Of a DNA stretch of 64,000 nt, positions 10,214-21,778 are shown one piece after another (positions within the stretch are counted from its first letter, which is position 1; each line of letters begins with the position of its first letter). Location of the stretch: positions 1 through 64,000 of the forward strand of contig WHVA01000406.1 in the NCBI GenBank assembly GCA_015179125.1. Reading direction: 5' to 3'. Origin of the DNA: Gautieria morchelliformis. Lineage: Eukaryota; Basidiomycota; Agaricomycetes; Gomphales; Gomphaceae. The notes under the pieces are model-generated. The model worked only from the letters and a program-made list of their open reading frames with translations, made no database searches and was not told the DNA's origin. The translations under genes and the position numbers were made by a program.

Positions 10214-12409
10214 ATGCCATCCAAGAAATCGAAGCTGCATAAGAAGAAGCAGGAGGAGGGCGGGGCGGGTGCGGGTGCGGGTGCGGGTGTAGCAAAGTGA
10301 GCGTTTGTTTTCTAATTTAATATTTTTGTCGTGTTTGGTGCGGCTGGTCGTGGTCGTGGTTGTGCTGATGACTTTTTTTTTGTTTGCGTTGCGTGCGTGT
10401 GCGTGCGTGTAGCGGCCGGAGTGAGGGCGCGGGAGCGGGAGAAGGCGATGTGCGCGGCACGCCGCCCCCGGGCGCGGAAGAGGCGGACGCAGGTATCGGT
10501 CTCGCCCCGACCCCGCCCGCGGACGCGGAGCCGGACCCGCGCGCGGCGGCCGCCGCGCTCAAGGAGCAGGGCAACGCCGCATTCAAGGCCAAGCACTTCG
10601 GGGACGCTATCGACTTGTATACACGGGCTATCGGTGAGCACCCCGCCAATCAAACATCAAATCCACTCCACACGGCGTTTCCCGTTTTCTGACTGCCCCT
10701 CCCCGCCTCTTTTCTGACTGCCTCTCCTCTCCCCTTTTCTGACTGCCCCGCACCGCACAGACCTCCACCCCACGGAACCGACCTACCTCACCAACCGCGC
10801 CGCGTGCAACATGGCGCTGCACCGCTTCCGCCCCGCGCTGCACGACTGCCAGGCCGCCGCCGCGCTCCAAGCGCAGCAGGCCGACGCCGACGCGCCCGCG
10901 GCCGGCGCGGCGCCCAAGACGCTCGTGCGCCTCGCCAAGTGCCACCTCGCGCTCGGCGCGCCGGGCGCGGCGCTCGCGGCTGCGCGGTCCGCGCAGGCCG
11001 CCGCCGGTGCAGGTGCAGGCGCGGGGGGAAGGACGCGAAGGACGCGCGGGAGGTGGAGCACGCGGCGCAGCGCATGGAGGCGCACCTCGCGCGCGTGGCG
11101 GGGGCGCGGGCGCGGCGCGACTGGGGGCACGCGCGGCTCGCGCTGGACGCGGCGGCGCGCGAGTGCGCGGGGGGCGAGCCGCTGGAGTGGCGCTGCTGGC
11201 GCGTGGAGCTCGAGCTCGCACGGGGGCGGTGGGCGGCGGCGATGGATGCGGCGAAGTGAGCCGTCTCAAAAAATTTTTTATTTATTTATTTCTTTGCGCT
11301 GACTGGCGTTGTGCGCAGCGAGGCGTTCCAGCTGGACAAGACGGCGCCGGACGTGCTGTGCGCGCGCGGGCTGGTGCTGTTCCTCGCGGGGCGGCTGCCC
11401 GCGGCGGCGCAGCACGCGCAGCAGGCGCTCGCGTACGACCCGGACGACGCGCGGGCGCGGAAGCTGCTGCGGCGGGCGCGCGACGTGGAGCGGCTGAAGG
11501 AGGACGGGAACGCGCAGTTCAAGGCGGGGCGGCTCGCGGAGGCGGTGGAGCTGTACGGGGCGGCGCTCGGCACGGTGGAGGCGCGCGCGGAGGAGGGCGG
11601 CGGGGGCGCGATCCGCGCGAAGCTGCTGTCGAACCGGGCGATGGCGCTGCTGAAGGTGCGTGCGCATGGGATGCGAGGCTTGTTTTTTTTTCATATTTCG
11701 TTGCTGCAGCTCGGGCGGCGGGAGGCGGCGCTGGCGGACACGAACGCGTCGCTGGGGCTGGTGGGGACGTCGTACAAGGCGCTGCGGACGCGGGCGCGGA
11801 TCAGCATGGCGCAGGAGGAGTACGCGGGGGCGGTGACGGACCTGAACGCGGCGCTGGAGCACGCGCGGACGGAGGGCAGCGCGGCGGAGGAGCGCGGGCT
11901 GAAGGAGGAGCTGCGCGCGGCGGAGGTCGCGCTGAAGCGGAGCAAGACGAAGGACTACTACAAGATTCTGGGTGGGTCGGCACATTCATATTGATGGGCG
12001 CGGGTGCTGACGCGGGCGGGGAGATATACCGAAGGACAGCACGGAGCATGATATCAAGAAGGCGTACCGGAAGCAGAGTCTGGTGCATCACCCGGACAAG
12101 GGCGGGGACGAGGAGAAGTTCAAGCTGGCGTCGGAGGCGTACAACGTGCTGTCGGACCCGCAGAAGCGGGCGCGGTGAGTCGCGCGGGCCGCACCGAGAG
12201 CGACGCTGACAGACTGCAGGTACGACGCCGGGGAGGACGCGGAGCAGGGGATGGGGATGGGGCCGGGGGGCATGGGCGGGATGAGCCAGGCGGAGCTGTC
12301 GGAGATCCTCTCGCAGTTCGGCGGGGGCGGCGGCGGGTTCAGCTTTGGGTTTGGGGGCGGGCCGATGCCACGCGGGCACACGCACTCTGGTGGGGGGTTC
12401 CCGTTCTGA
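10214..12409 (+). CDS. TPR / J-domain co-chaperone (DNAJC7 type)
   Basis: Predicted cytosolic co-chaperone that binds Hsp70/Hsp90 through tetratricopeptide repeats and stimulates Hsp70 ATPase through its J domain. Seven exons fit: 10214-10296, 10413-10633, 10761-11255, 11319-11655, 11710-11971, 12024-12174 and 12220-12409. The start is the ATG opening a lysine-rich N-terminus ([12 protein letters not shown]). TPR signatures are [19 protein letters not shown] (exon 2), NRAACNMAL and [15 protein letters not shown] (exon 3), and [19 protein letters not shown] (exon 4). The J domain ([28 protein letters not shown]) contains the essential HPD in exon 6. A Gly/Phe-rich tail follows. The frame breaks once: exon 3 runs in frame 2 to the G6 run at 11023-11028 and continues in frame 1 ([12 protein letters not shown]), so one G is missing or the assembly is wrong. 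Codons are extremely GC-rich. Confidence 0.9.
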
Positions 12410-12817
12410 GAGGTACGGCATGGAGCGGGGCCTGTGTGTCATGCAGACAATGGAGCGATCAGCGGAGGTTCTGCGTGGGTATGATGCAAACAGACGAGCA
12501 CAGTCGTGCGGTGTATATAATTGAAGGGTGTGATGCGCACGCCATTCATCTCGGCGCCACATATAGAAGGGCCAAGTATAGCTCGGGTGCAGACGTCCCG
12601 ACGCCTGGATCGGCACGCATCATGTGAATCTGAAACGCTGGGTGATCGGCGGGGCCTGCATGCGCCCACATGGGCGTCGGCTAAGTGAATGGCCCAAGAT
12701 GGCATTCATACAGCAATGCTGCTGGGGACATATAATGCGGCATGTCCCTCTGCTCTCTCTCTCAGCCCCCGCCCCCTGCCCTCCCCCAGTGCCCGCCCCT
12801 CCCGCCTAAAAGTAGCC
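12410..12817. promoter_or_regulatory. intergenic region between two GC-rich genes
   Basis: A 408-bp spacer with AT-richer composition than the flanking genes. TATATAA-like sequences occur at about 12514 and 12729, and a pyrimidine-rich stretch (12745-12810) leads into the next ATG, a common layout for fungal promoters. No operator or terminator can be named. Confidence 0.3.
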
Positions 12818-14875
12818 ATGACAGCCTCCGAGGTTCACCCGGACGACGCCAAGAGCGTCTGCGCGTCCCCTGACGCCCCCGACTCGCCCTTCTCGCCCCC
12901 ATACCGCAGCGACGTCTGCATCGAGCACGTCCACGTCTCCCTCCCGCCCCACCGCAGGATGGCCCTCGACGCGTCCGTCCAGACCCTCCACCAGGCCGCC
13001 CTCGCCAAGCTCGTCCGCCAGGTCCACACCTGCCCCCAGCCCATCCCCGCCCTCCTCGCCCCGCGCTGCGCCCCGTGTGAGTTCGTCCTGTCCGTGCTGC
13101 GTCCGCGCTGACCGTCCCCAGGCACCTCCGAGGCGCTCCGCAGCGAGCGCATCCACGCCGTCCTGCAGGTCCGTCCCCGCTGACTCAGCCGTCCCGCGTC
13201 CACTGACCACCTCCAGCTCCTCGCCCAGATCCGGGAGAACCACCACCAGGCCCAGCTGCGCAAGGCGTACGCCACGTACGGCGCCGACCGCCGCCGCGCC
13301 GCCAAGGCCCTCTACGCGCGCGAGCAGTTCCCCGTCGCGTACACCCAGTACTGGGCCCTCTACACCTGTCTCGCCTGCGACACCTGCCGCCGCCTCCCCG
13401 CCCCCGAGCGCCACGCCCTCGCCGTCGACCTCCTCGAGAAGCTCGCCGTCACCTGTCTCCGCGCCGGCTGGCTCGCCGACGCCGAGAACTTCGCCCAGGA
13501 GGCCCTCGCCCGCGAGCCGCGCAGCACCCGCGCCCGCATCTGGCTCGCCACCGCCCAGCTCGGCCAGGCGAAGCTCCCCGCCGCGCGCACCAACCTCGCG
13601 CTGCTCCCGCGCCGCGGCCTCTTCCCCGAGGGCTTCCCCCGCTGGATCGAGGCCCGCGTCGCCGCCCAGCGCGAGCTCCTCGCCCGCCTCGAGCAGGAGG
13701 CCCGCGGCGTCTTCGACACCCGCGCCCTCGAGGAGGACGCCCCGGACACGACCCCCGACACCCCGCACTCGCCGGCGCTCTTCGCGCTCGAGGCGACCCC
13801 CGCCGGGTATCGCACTGTCGCCCGCGTAGCGGCCGGCGCGCTGCTCCTCGTCGCCGCGCCCCTCGTCTGCGCCCCGTGCTACACCACCGCCCCTGCCGCC
13901 CCCGACCCCGCCCCCGCACCCGCCGCGCCGACCCAGACCCAGACCCAGACGCCCACGCTCGGCGCACTCCCCCAGATCCTGCGCGACGACGACCCCGAGT
14001 CGCTCTTCTCCCTCGCGCTCGTCGCGAACACCGTCTTCGAGCAGGCGCGCCTGCACTCCTCCGAGCCGGCCGCCGCCCCCGACGCGGAGCTGTACCCCGC
14101 GCCGGCGCCCACGCCCCCGCCGGAGACGCTGCACGAGGAGGACCCGCCGCTCCTCACGCTCGCGCAGCTCGCGGACGCGCTGTACACCCAAGCGCGCGTC
14201 CTCCCGCGCGTGCGCGTCCCCGTGCGCGCCGCGGCCGCGCGCTGCAGGAAGGAGGGCGAGCGCGTCATCGACGTCGTGGGGAACGAGCTGCGCGCGGCGG
14301 CGATTCTGGTGGCGCAGACGTATGCGCTGAGCATCCCGCACGTGCATGCGCACGCGGGCGCGGGGAAGGGACCCGCGTGCGACCGGCCCGCGCACGCGGG
14401 GCACGCGCTGTACCTCCCCGCGCTCGCGCTCCTCGCCGCGCCGTCCCCCGCCGCCGCGAACACGCACGCCACGTTCCACGGCCCGCACCTCGTACGTCCC
14501 CCGCACATTTTCCCCTCCCCCACTTATATTGACGCTGACGCCCATTTTTGCATCCCGCAGTTCCTCCGCGCGCGCACCGACCTCCGCGCGGGCACGCTCC
14601 TCACGTTCGGCGGCTTCCCCGGCGTCGTGCGCCCGCCGCCGATCAGCACGCCCGGCGCCGCGCGCGCGCGCGTCACCGCGCTCGCGTCCTCGTCCACCCT
14701 GGCGCCCCCGTCCGCGTCGCACTCGCCCGCGCGGCGCATGTCCGCGCTCGCGTCCCCGCCGTCGGCGTCCTCGACGAGCAAGAGCGGGAGCGGGAGCAAG
14801 AGCGGGTGGGAGAGCGGGCTCGGGGGGTGGGCGCGCGCGGGGGCGGTGCCGTCGTCGTCGGCGTCGGCGGTGTAG
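12818..14875 (+). CDS. TPR-like protein with weak SET-like C-terminal region, function unknown
   Basis: Four exons fit in phase: 12818-13076, 13122-13168, 13217-14491 and 14561-14875. The long third exon has no stop, ATG or GTG for about 1 kb, with nearly all third positions G or C, which supports coding. The region around 13420-13600 (LLEKLAVTCLRAGWLADAENFAQEAL) resembles TPR helices. A hydrophobic stretch (VAAGALLLVAAPLVCAP) lies near 13830-13880. The end (ALYLPALALL... THATFHG... LRARTDLRAGTLLTF) has the spacing of the C-terminal part of SMYD-type SET domains, but the usual NHSC-type cysteine/histidine residues are absent, so methyltransferase activity is unlikely. The last exon ends in a Ser/Gly-rich tail. 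Its 3' end is reiterated downstream. I do not recognise a named family; the SET resemblance is an inference. Confidence 0.7.
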
Positions 14876-17800
14876 AGGACCGGAACGGGTGGGGGCGGCG
14901 GCGGCGGACGCTGTATGCCATGTGTTGTTGTTGTTGTTATCACTCATGTACCGCGTTGTGTCTTGTTCTCTGTTCTTGTTCCCACCACCACGCAACGCGA
15001 CGCGCTCTCCTCTCCGTCTCTCTTTCTCTCTTTTCACTCTCTCTTCTCCGTATTCTCTGTCTCTATCTCTCTTTCTGTTTCTCTCTGTCACTGTCACTGT
15101 CACTGTCCTGTCTCTCTATGTCTCTCTCTCTCTCACGTCCTGCCCTTCCCTTCCCTTTCCTGTCCCCCATGAAAATGAAATCATCCCTCCCACCCTCATC
15201 CTCCCCTCCAAATATTCTTGGACACTCCCGTGCCTGCCCCCCGCTTCCGCGCTCTCTCCCCACGTACACTCTAATACGCACGCACGCATGCTACTCTGTC
15301 TCTGTCTCTGCCTCCGTCTCTGTACTCCCCTGCGGTAATTACAATTTAATAAAAATTGTTATCCAACCAAACGGTGCCACTCGAGTCGTCGATAACTCAG
15401 TACTCAGTACTCAGTCGTCACGTGCGCACGTGCGTGCTACCGAGCGCCCGTCACATTGTTTTTTCTTGTGTTCTGTTACATAAAGAAAAAAAAAAGAAAG
15501 AAAGAAAGAACAAGGCGTTGCCATTAATATTAATATTGATCGACGATTTGGAATTTGGCATGCACTGCCACCGCCACCGCCACTGCCGTCGCACTGCAAT
15601 TGATTCGCGCGGCTTTTCGCTTTCGGTTTCTTTCGTTACCGAGAAATTCGACTCATGCCCCTTACGAGTGCGAGTCGCGCTCGTCACTGCACGACGTTTC
15701 ACTTGTTCTTGTCTGTACATAAAAAAAAAAAAAGAAGGAAAAAAAAGAAGGAAAACAACGTTAACGCGTTGCCATTGATCAATACCCATGATTGGCATCA
15801 CGGTGGCACCGCAGCCGCAGCCGCACTGCTACTAGTACCGCTACTGCACTACAACTTGCCATTTTAAATTTATGCGCGCGCGAAAAGTTTCGTTTTCTTT
15901 CGGTATCCACTTATCGTCATCGTTCATACTATTACTCTCCCGCGCGGCGCCCTCTCGCTTCCCGCCCGTCCCGCCCGCGCGCGGCCGCCCCCTACCCCCT
16001 CCTCCGAGTCCTTGGGCCTTTATAGTACTACCAGGCGATAGGCGGCCCGGGAGGCGGGCTGGTGGGAGGTGCGGTTGATCACGATCATTCCCACTACTCT
16101 GTACTCTATCCGCGTCGCGACTCTCCGGTGGGTACTTAAGACTTAGGAGCGGATCAGGATGCAATGGGCGCGCGCGCGCGCGGTGGCGTCGTCGTCTGCG
16201 TCGGCGTTCAAGTTATAAAAGCCGAGGCGGGAGCGGACGCTCGGGATGCTGATGTTGATGTTGATGCGGACGCTGTATGCTGTGTCCATACACTGATGTG
16301 TTGTTGTTTTTTTTTTTTTTTTCTTGTTGTTACTCAATGCATGATATGTACCGCTTGTTCCTTGGTCTTGTTCGCGACGCTCTCTCCTCTCCGTTTCTGT
16401 CTCTGTCGCTCTCCCGTCCCGTCCTGTCCCCCATGAGATGACAGCTCCCGCCATCCTGCCCTCCCTAGCTTCCCACCCATCGGACACTCCCGTGCCTCCC
16501 TCCGCTCCCCCTCCCCTCCGCTTCTCCTCCCGTCCCCCCTCTCTCCCCCACGTACGTTCTCTAATACGCACGCACGCATGTTACTCCGTCTCTGTACTCC
16601 CCTGCGATAATTACGACTTTGTTATCCAAATCCGTCAGTCGTCACCGTACGTGCGCGCCCCGAGTCGCGCTCGTCACTTGTTCTTCGTTCTGTTACACAT
16701 TTAAAATAAAAATAAAAATTAAGAAAAAAATAAGAAAAACAAGGCGTTTCGCCATTGTTATTGAATCAATGGTTGGCATGGCACCGCAACCCCCGCACCG
16801 GCACCGTGACAGTGCACTGCCACTGCCACAGCATCTTGCGCGCTTGAGTCGTTCTTCGTGCTTCGTTCCTTTCGTTATCACGTTATCGTTCATACTCTCC
16901 CGTGGCGCCCGTCCGTCCGACTCCGTCCGTCACCGTCCTGCCCCTTTTTATACTAGTAGGGTAGGTGATGGGCGGGCTGGTCAGGACTCAGTGGTGGGAG
17001 CTGCGTGGACTGCCACTTCACTGCACTAGGACTGCAATTCGCGCGCTTTCGTTTCTTTTCGTTGTCGTTCATACTCTCCCGCGTCACGGTGAGCGGCGTG
17101 GCGTCCCGCCCTGGCCCCCCTTGGGCCTTTATAGGCGATAGGCGGGGTGGTGGGCCATGGGAGGTGTGCGCATCATTCCTGGTACTCCTCTCTATACTCT
17201 ACAACTCTGGCACGCTATACCCTACTTACGCTACACTCGATACTCTATACTTTATACATTGATTTTTAATTTTGATTTTTGATTTTGATTTTTGATTGAC
17301 AGCCTGGTCTGGGACTGGGAGTCCCCCGTCCCAGTCCCGCTGATGGCGCCGAGGCTTCATGCATCACGGTCGGGAGGTGGGATCCCGGGAGGTGGGATGC
17401 GGGACGTGGGAGGTGGTGGGCGGCGGGAGGTGGGCGCGTGCCTTTCCGCCCTTTCCTCCCCTCCGGACGGGCCGGACCTCAGGCCTCAGGGCCCAGGCTA
17501 AGGCAGGGATGGGTCATCTGGGATGGATGGGTTGGGAGGTGGCGATCGAGGCGGGAGGTGGGCGCATTCCTTCCCTGCCGGACCCCAGCCTAAGGCGGGA
17601 TCATCGGGGATGGATGGATTGAAAGCCCCGGGGGGTGGCTCCGAGTCGTGGGTGTGAGTACTAATCGCGACTTGGTGATGGGGCAGTGTGCGTGGGTAAC
17701 CCATAACTTATTACATTATAGCGTGGGCGGGGCCGGCGCGCGGGGCCGCGTGCGTGGGATGCGGCGAGACGGAGCGCAGCATCACGGTTCGAGGACACGG

Positions 17801-18440
17801 GCACCCTTGGACACCGTGTCCGTGACTCCCGTGCCTGCCTCCGCTTCGCCTTCCTCTCCATCCGGTCCCCTCCACCACCGTGACGAACACTCTAATACGC
17901 ACGCACGCACGCTACTCTGTCTCTGTACTCCCCTGCGACAATTATACAATTGTTAATCCAAACCGTGCCACTCGTCAGTCGTCACTGGTTTGTACATAAA
18001 AAAACAAAAGCGTTGCCATTGATCCATGGTTGGCATGCACCGCACTGCAACTGCAATGTGCGCACTTCGTTCTTTTCGCTATCGTTCATACCTCCCGCGC
18101 GGCGTCCGTCCTCTCGTCCCGCCCAGGCGATGGGCGGGCCTCAGACTGGTGGGAGGTGCGTGGATCATTCCTACTAGTCTATACGCTACACGCTATATAT
18201 TGAATATTAAATATTGATTTTGATTGATAGCCTGGTCTGGTCTGGGACTGAGATAGTGGCGCCGCCGCATCTTGCATCAAGGTTCGGAGGTCCGGGGCGG
18301 TGGGCGGTGGGATGTCGGAGGTGGGAGGTCGGCGTTCCTTTCCTCCGGCAGGCTAAGGTGGGATCATCTGGGATGGATTGACGGCGGGGGGTGGCTCATG
18401 TGTGCGCGTGCGTGCGTGGGTAACGCATAACTTACACATT
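14830..18440 (+). repeat. decaying tandem copies of a gene 3' end and 3' flank
   Basis: The gene tail 'cgtcgtcgtcggcgtcggcg' near 14849-14870 returns at 16186-16206, followed in both places by 'gcggacgctgtatg', 'tgttgttgtt', 'tctcctctccgt' and 'cctgtcccccatga'. The block 'actctaatacgcacgcacgca' followed by 'ctctgtactcccctgcg' occurs near 15268, 16558 and 17888. 'gcgttgccattga' and 'ggttggcatg' recur near 15770, 16745 and 18012. The end of each copy carries 'gggcctttatag'-type words. Unit length is roughly 1.1-1.3 kb, and copies have drifted by indels, with A-runs and CT-rich microsatellites inside. No open frame is preserved. Confidence 0.7.
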
Positions 18441-18959
18441 ATAAATTACTGTATGTACTACTCACCGCGTTTTGTCGGGTCAAATTTGCCGTCCAAGTAG
18501 ATAAGCCCAGCCGGGTATTTAGTGCTGTATTACAGTTTGATTACCCCAACACCGAACACCCAGTAGCTCTGCCCCCATATCTTTGAGCTTAAAATCCAAA
18601 TTTATCCAATACTCTGGATACACAGTCCCACTGCCTTGTCAAGTATTTTAGCTCCCTGACATCTAATTAAGTTTGGAAGATGGCTACACTCAAATACCAA
18701 ATATTCTCGGCCATGTTATTTTTGGATATTTAGATGAAAATTTTATTCCACACACAGCTCATGATCACAGAGCAAATATGCTCCAACCTACACCTAGGTG
18801 GCACTTATGCATTTTGAAATTAGACTACCAATCACCACTTTCTATCAATTGGGCAACTCAAGCCATAGCGACATACAGCGGTATACACACAAAACACATA
18901 AACATATAGTCACTGCCCACATATAATAGTATCAATCCGAATTAAATACGACCTCAGCA
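18441..18959. other. no gene seen
   Basis: AT-rich DNA without repeats or a convincing reading frame. Confidence 0.4.
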
Positions 18960-19760
18960 CGTTGCGTCGTGCAGTGCGGCTGCAGGGTGCCGTTGGGGAA
19001 CGGCCACCGAGCCATGCTGCAGCTGCTGGTGCAGGAACTTCCCATACAGCTTCGGGGTGAGCATCGCGTCAACTGTCGCCGCGGGCGACGGGAGGAACAA
19101 CACTGTTCAGCCAAACACGCGCAGAAACTAAACGGCAGCCAACGCACCTGAGCAGAAATGCGCCACAGAACCCGCCCATCAAGAAGAAGCACTCGGGCAC
19201 ATACCGCAGGATCCACAGAGCCGTTTGCAGACACTAGCAAGACACGCGGTAGGCAAACTATCCATCCCGTCCGCATCACGCACCTCTGCGAAGAACATGT
19301 CCCCCGGTTCGACGCCGCAGCACGTCCACGCCGTCCAGAAGCCGAATGAGAATATCACCAGACGCATGTAGTCCTCGAATATTGGGACACCCTTGGTGTG
19401 GAATACGCACACCGCGTCTGTGCGGCGGCAGCGTCAGTACAGACCTTCTCGCGGAAGCGCGACACGAAGCGCAGCAGCCCCGTATACGCCACGAGGTGTA
19501 GGTCGTGTGCGTGGTTGTATCTGCCCGCCGGAATGCGCATCGTTAACATCGTGTGCCACACACAGTGCAGCAGCAGCCTCAGCACCGGAAGAAAGCCCCG
19601 CCGCAACACAGTGCTCCGCCGATACCATGCCTTCATGCTGTGGATCGCTGTATCCTCCTGTGCGCCTGTCGGCTTTCCCCACTGCGATGACAACGAGCGG
19701 TCCACGTTGTAGACAATCAGCCATAACATACCTCGTCCCAGCCGCTCCCAAGACCTAAGT
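18960..19760 (-). CDS. unrecognised multi-exon gene (partial model)
   Basis: The minus strand shows several adjacent open stretches bounded by splice-like signals. One runs WGKPTGAQEDTAIHSMKAWY ... RLLLHCVWHTMLTMRIPAG ... LVAYTGLLRFVSRFREK (about 19690-19445). A second is VFHTKGVPIFEDYMRLVIFS FGFWTAWTCCGVEPGDMFFAE (about 19405-19285). A third is LQTALWILRYVPECFFLMGGFCGAFLL (about 19230-19150). A last one is LTPKLYGKFLHQQLQHGS (about 19055-19000). Hydrophobic, tryptophan- and aromatic-rich segments suggest a membrane protein. Introns such as 19283-19235 (GTGCGT...GCTAG) fit, but the junction near 19440 would need a 27-nt intron and does not keep phase, so the gene may be damaged. I do not recognise the family. 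Confidence 0.4.
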
Positions 19761-20254
19761 CAACTCTCCCCAGTCCCATAACAGCCTGCATTAGCCCTTG
19801 GCATCACCTCCGTTCCGCTGCTTTTCTTTCCACCTCCAAGGTCATTCACGACCCCTGTGCGTCATCTGCTAACCTACGGGAGGCAATCTCAGAGAAAATG
19901 ACGCCCAGGCTGAGGCAATCATAGCCTGAGAATAGATGGCATATGCGAAGGTTTGGTGGGGTAAATATACATGCTTGTCAGCCAACAGTCTATGGCCAGA
20001 CACATTTGCTTTCAATCCAGTTTTCAACCCCCCACTGTAGAAACAATAGGCGCTGTATACCAGCGCTTTTCAAGCCAACGCCGCTGAGACGCTCCTTTTT
20101 GCACTTGCCAGGCGCCCCTTAAATTTCAAAAGCTAAGGTACTGATCCTAGGCTTGGATTAGGACTTGTACCAAGGTACAAAAATTTCAATGTACACAAAA
20201 TGAAATACAATTTATTTGCATACACAAGAAGTGAAAGTAAGCGGCCGTTTACCT
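19761..20254. other. no gene seen
   Basis: Nothing recognisable. The stretch is of average composition with short frames only. Confidence 0.4.
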
Positions 20255-21520
20255 ACTAGTATTAACCTCGTCGTCTACCGCATCAACAAACGCTGTAAGT
20301 GAATGAAAATAAAAATAAATAAAAATAAATCTTGTCGATGATCCCTCATTCGCTCCCACGTCGAACTCGGCCCACGACGCATTTGCTACCGATGCAATCA
20401 CGTGGGGGCGAGTGCGGCTCCGGAGGGCGAGCGCGCGAGTCCGAGTCCAGGTCCGGAGGGTGAGCTCGGGAAGAGCGAGGGAGTGTGAGGGGGAGTGCGG
20501 CATTGCGAGTCCGGGAGTCCGGGGAGTGGGAGTGGGAGTACAATGCGAGTGCAACGGGAGTTTGACAGCGTGTGGGCATGCGAGTGAGCATGCTTTGTTA
20601 CGCGATCGACGCGAGGCGTATGAAATGCAAATATACGCAGTGCACCCTTGGCCTCCCCAGCTAGTCTTCATCATCCACGGGGTCAACGAACACTGTGCGA
20701 GCAAAGTCGCCACTTCGGTCGATAATCCCCCACTCGTTCCCGCGTTGAACTCGGCCGACCACGCACTCCACTGTACGGAGATCAATTGCTATCGGCGTGG
20801 TGGTATTTGAATATGTCGTAACCTCGCACGTAGCGTCCCGTCCTCCAGTCGAACAAGGAATCACGACCGCGAGTAGGAAGCGGGTAGGTTCCGCGAGGTT
20901 GAGCGTGCGTGACGCCGGGAGTTCAAGGTCGAGAATACAGTCCAGCTGTCCGTAAAAAATCTGACGGCGTTGTGGCGGTTGATCGTGGCCACGATGGTTA
21001 TTGGCAACCATGAGTGTGTACTGATTATTGAGAAACTAAATTAGTCTCAAGTAACCTCAAAGAATGAATAGATGAGACGCACCCGGATAAATGAGGAGTC
21101 ACGAATTGATAGCGCTTGAGCAAGACTTACTGCACAACGTGCTCGTATTTTATCTCCACCGTTTGCAATGCGGACCTTCCCCCATCGTGTCATAGTGAGG
21201 GGAATCAGGTTCCTGATCTCTGCGGCATCCCGATCGTAGATCCGAGCAAAGTATAAAGATATGCGCCGTCGCAGATCCTGATCTGGTTGGAAGTTTTGCT
21301 TACGAGGGGAACGCAGTATAGTGCTTGGGACTTTTGTACCATGGAAATAATTAGCTGACAATAGACAAGTTGAACCAGTGTTTACTCACAAGCTTCGTAT
21401 TGCTTCTCAGTGGCTGTAAGTAGTGCAGCTTGCACCCGCTTCCGGTGACGTTCACGTTGAACTCGTCCCAGCGCCTTGGTGCAAGAGGGCACACAGAGGC
21501 ACGGTTCCTTGCCTGCCATG
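20255..21520 (-). pseudogene. internally deleted transposon-type gene with IIDRSG C-terminal motif
   Basis: Minus-strand pieces look like the two ends of a long basidiomycete transposon protein. The start near 21520 reads MAGKEPCLCVPSCTKALGRV followed by RERHRK, a cysteine/histidine cluster like an N-terminal zinc finger. The next piece (21330-21125) reads DLRRRISLYFARIYDRDAAEIR then LIPLTMTRWGKVRIANGGD. The third (20985-20661) has FYGQLDCILDLELPASRTLN and CVVGRVQRGNEWGIIDRSGD. Introns with GT-AG ends appear to separate them. The large central part expected between the first two pieces is missing, so this is a deletion derivative. A second, diverged copy of the last 100-140 bp lies at 20255-20395. 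I recall the IIDRSG tail from repeated basidiomycete proteins but cannot name the superfamily. Confidence 0.5.
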
Positions 21521-21677
21521 GAGGATGGTCCTGGTGTGGGATTAGAACGAGAACGCACTTCTGGGATTAGAACGCACTTACCTCTTACAGAATTTTCGAG
21601 CCCCGGAGTGAGTCAACCAGTTGTCCTGCATGCGGGACTAGAAAAAATTGCTAATGTCATTTCGACTTCCGCAGAGT

Positions 21678-21684
21678 TATATAA
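21678..21684 (+). promoter_or_regulatory. TATA box of the small spliced gene
   Basis: TATATAA lies 95 bp upstream of the ATG at 21779 and is followed by a C/T-rich leader (about 21700-21765), the usual arrangement in fungal genes. Confidence 0.5.
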
Positions 21685-21778
21685 GCACGTTCTTTCGCAC
21701 TCTCATCTTCATCACCAAACCAACCTCTCACCTTCATCACCTTCCTCGCTCCCCATACCTACATCTGGTGAAAAATAA

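Noticed and set aside
12806-15103. 765-codon minus-strand open frame
   Set aside because: A shadow of the GC-rich gene on the plus strand; Arg/Gly/Glu-rich and without any domain, while the plus-strand frame has consistent introns and codon bias.
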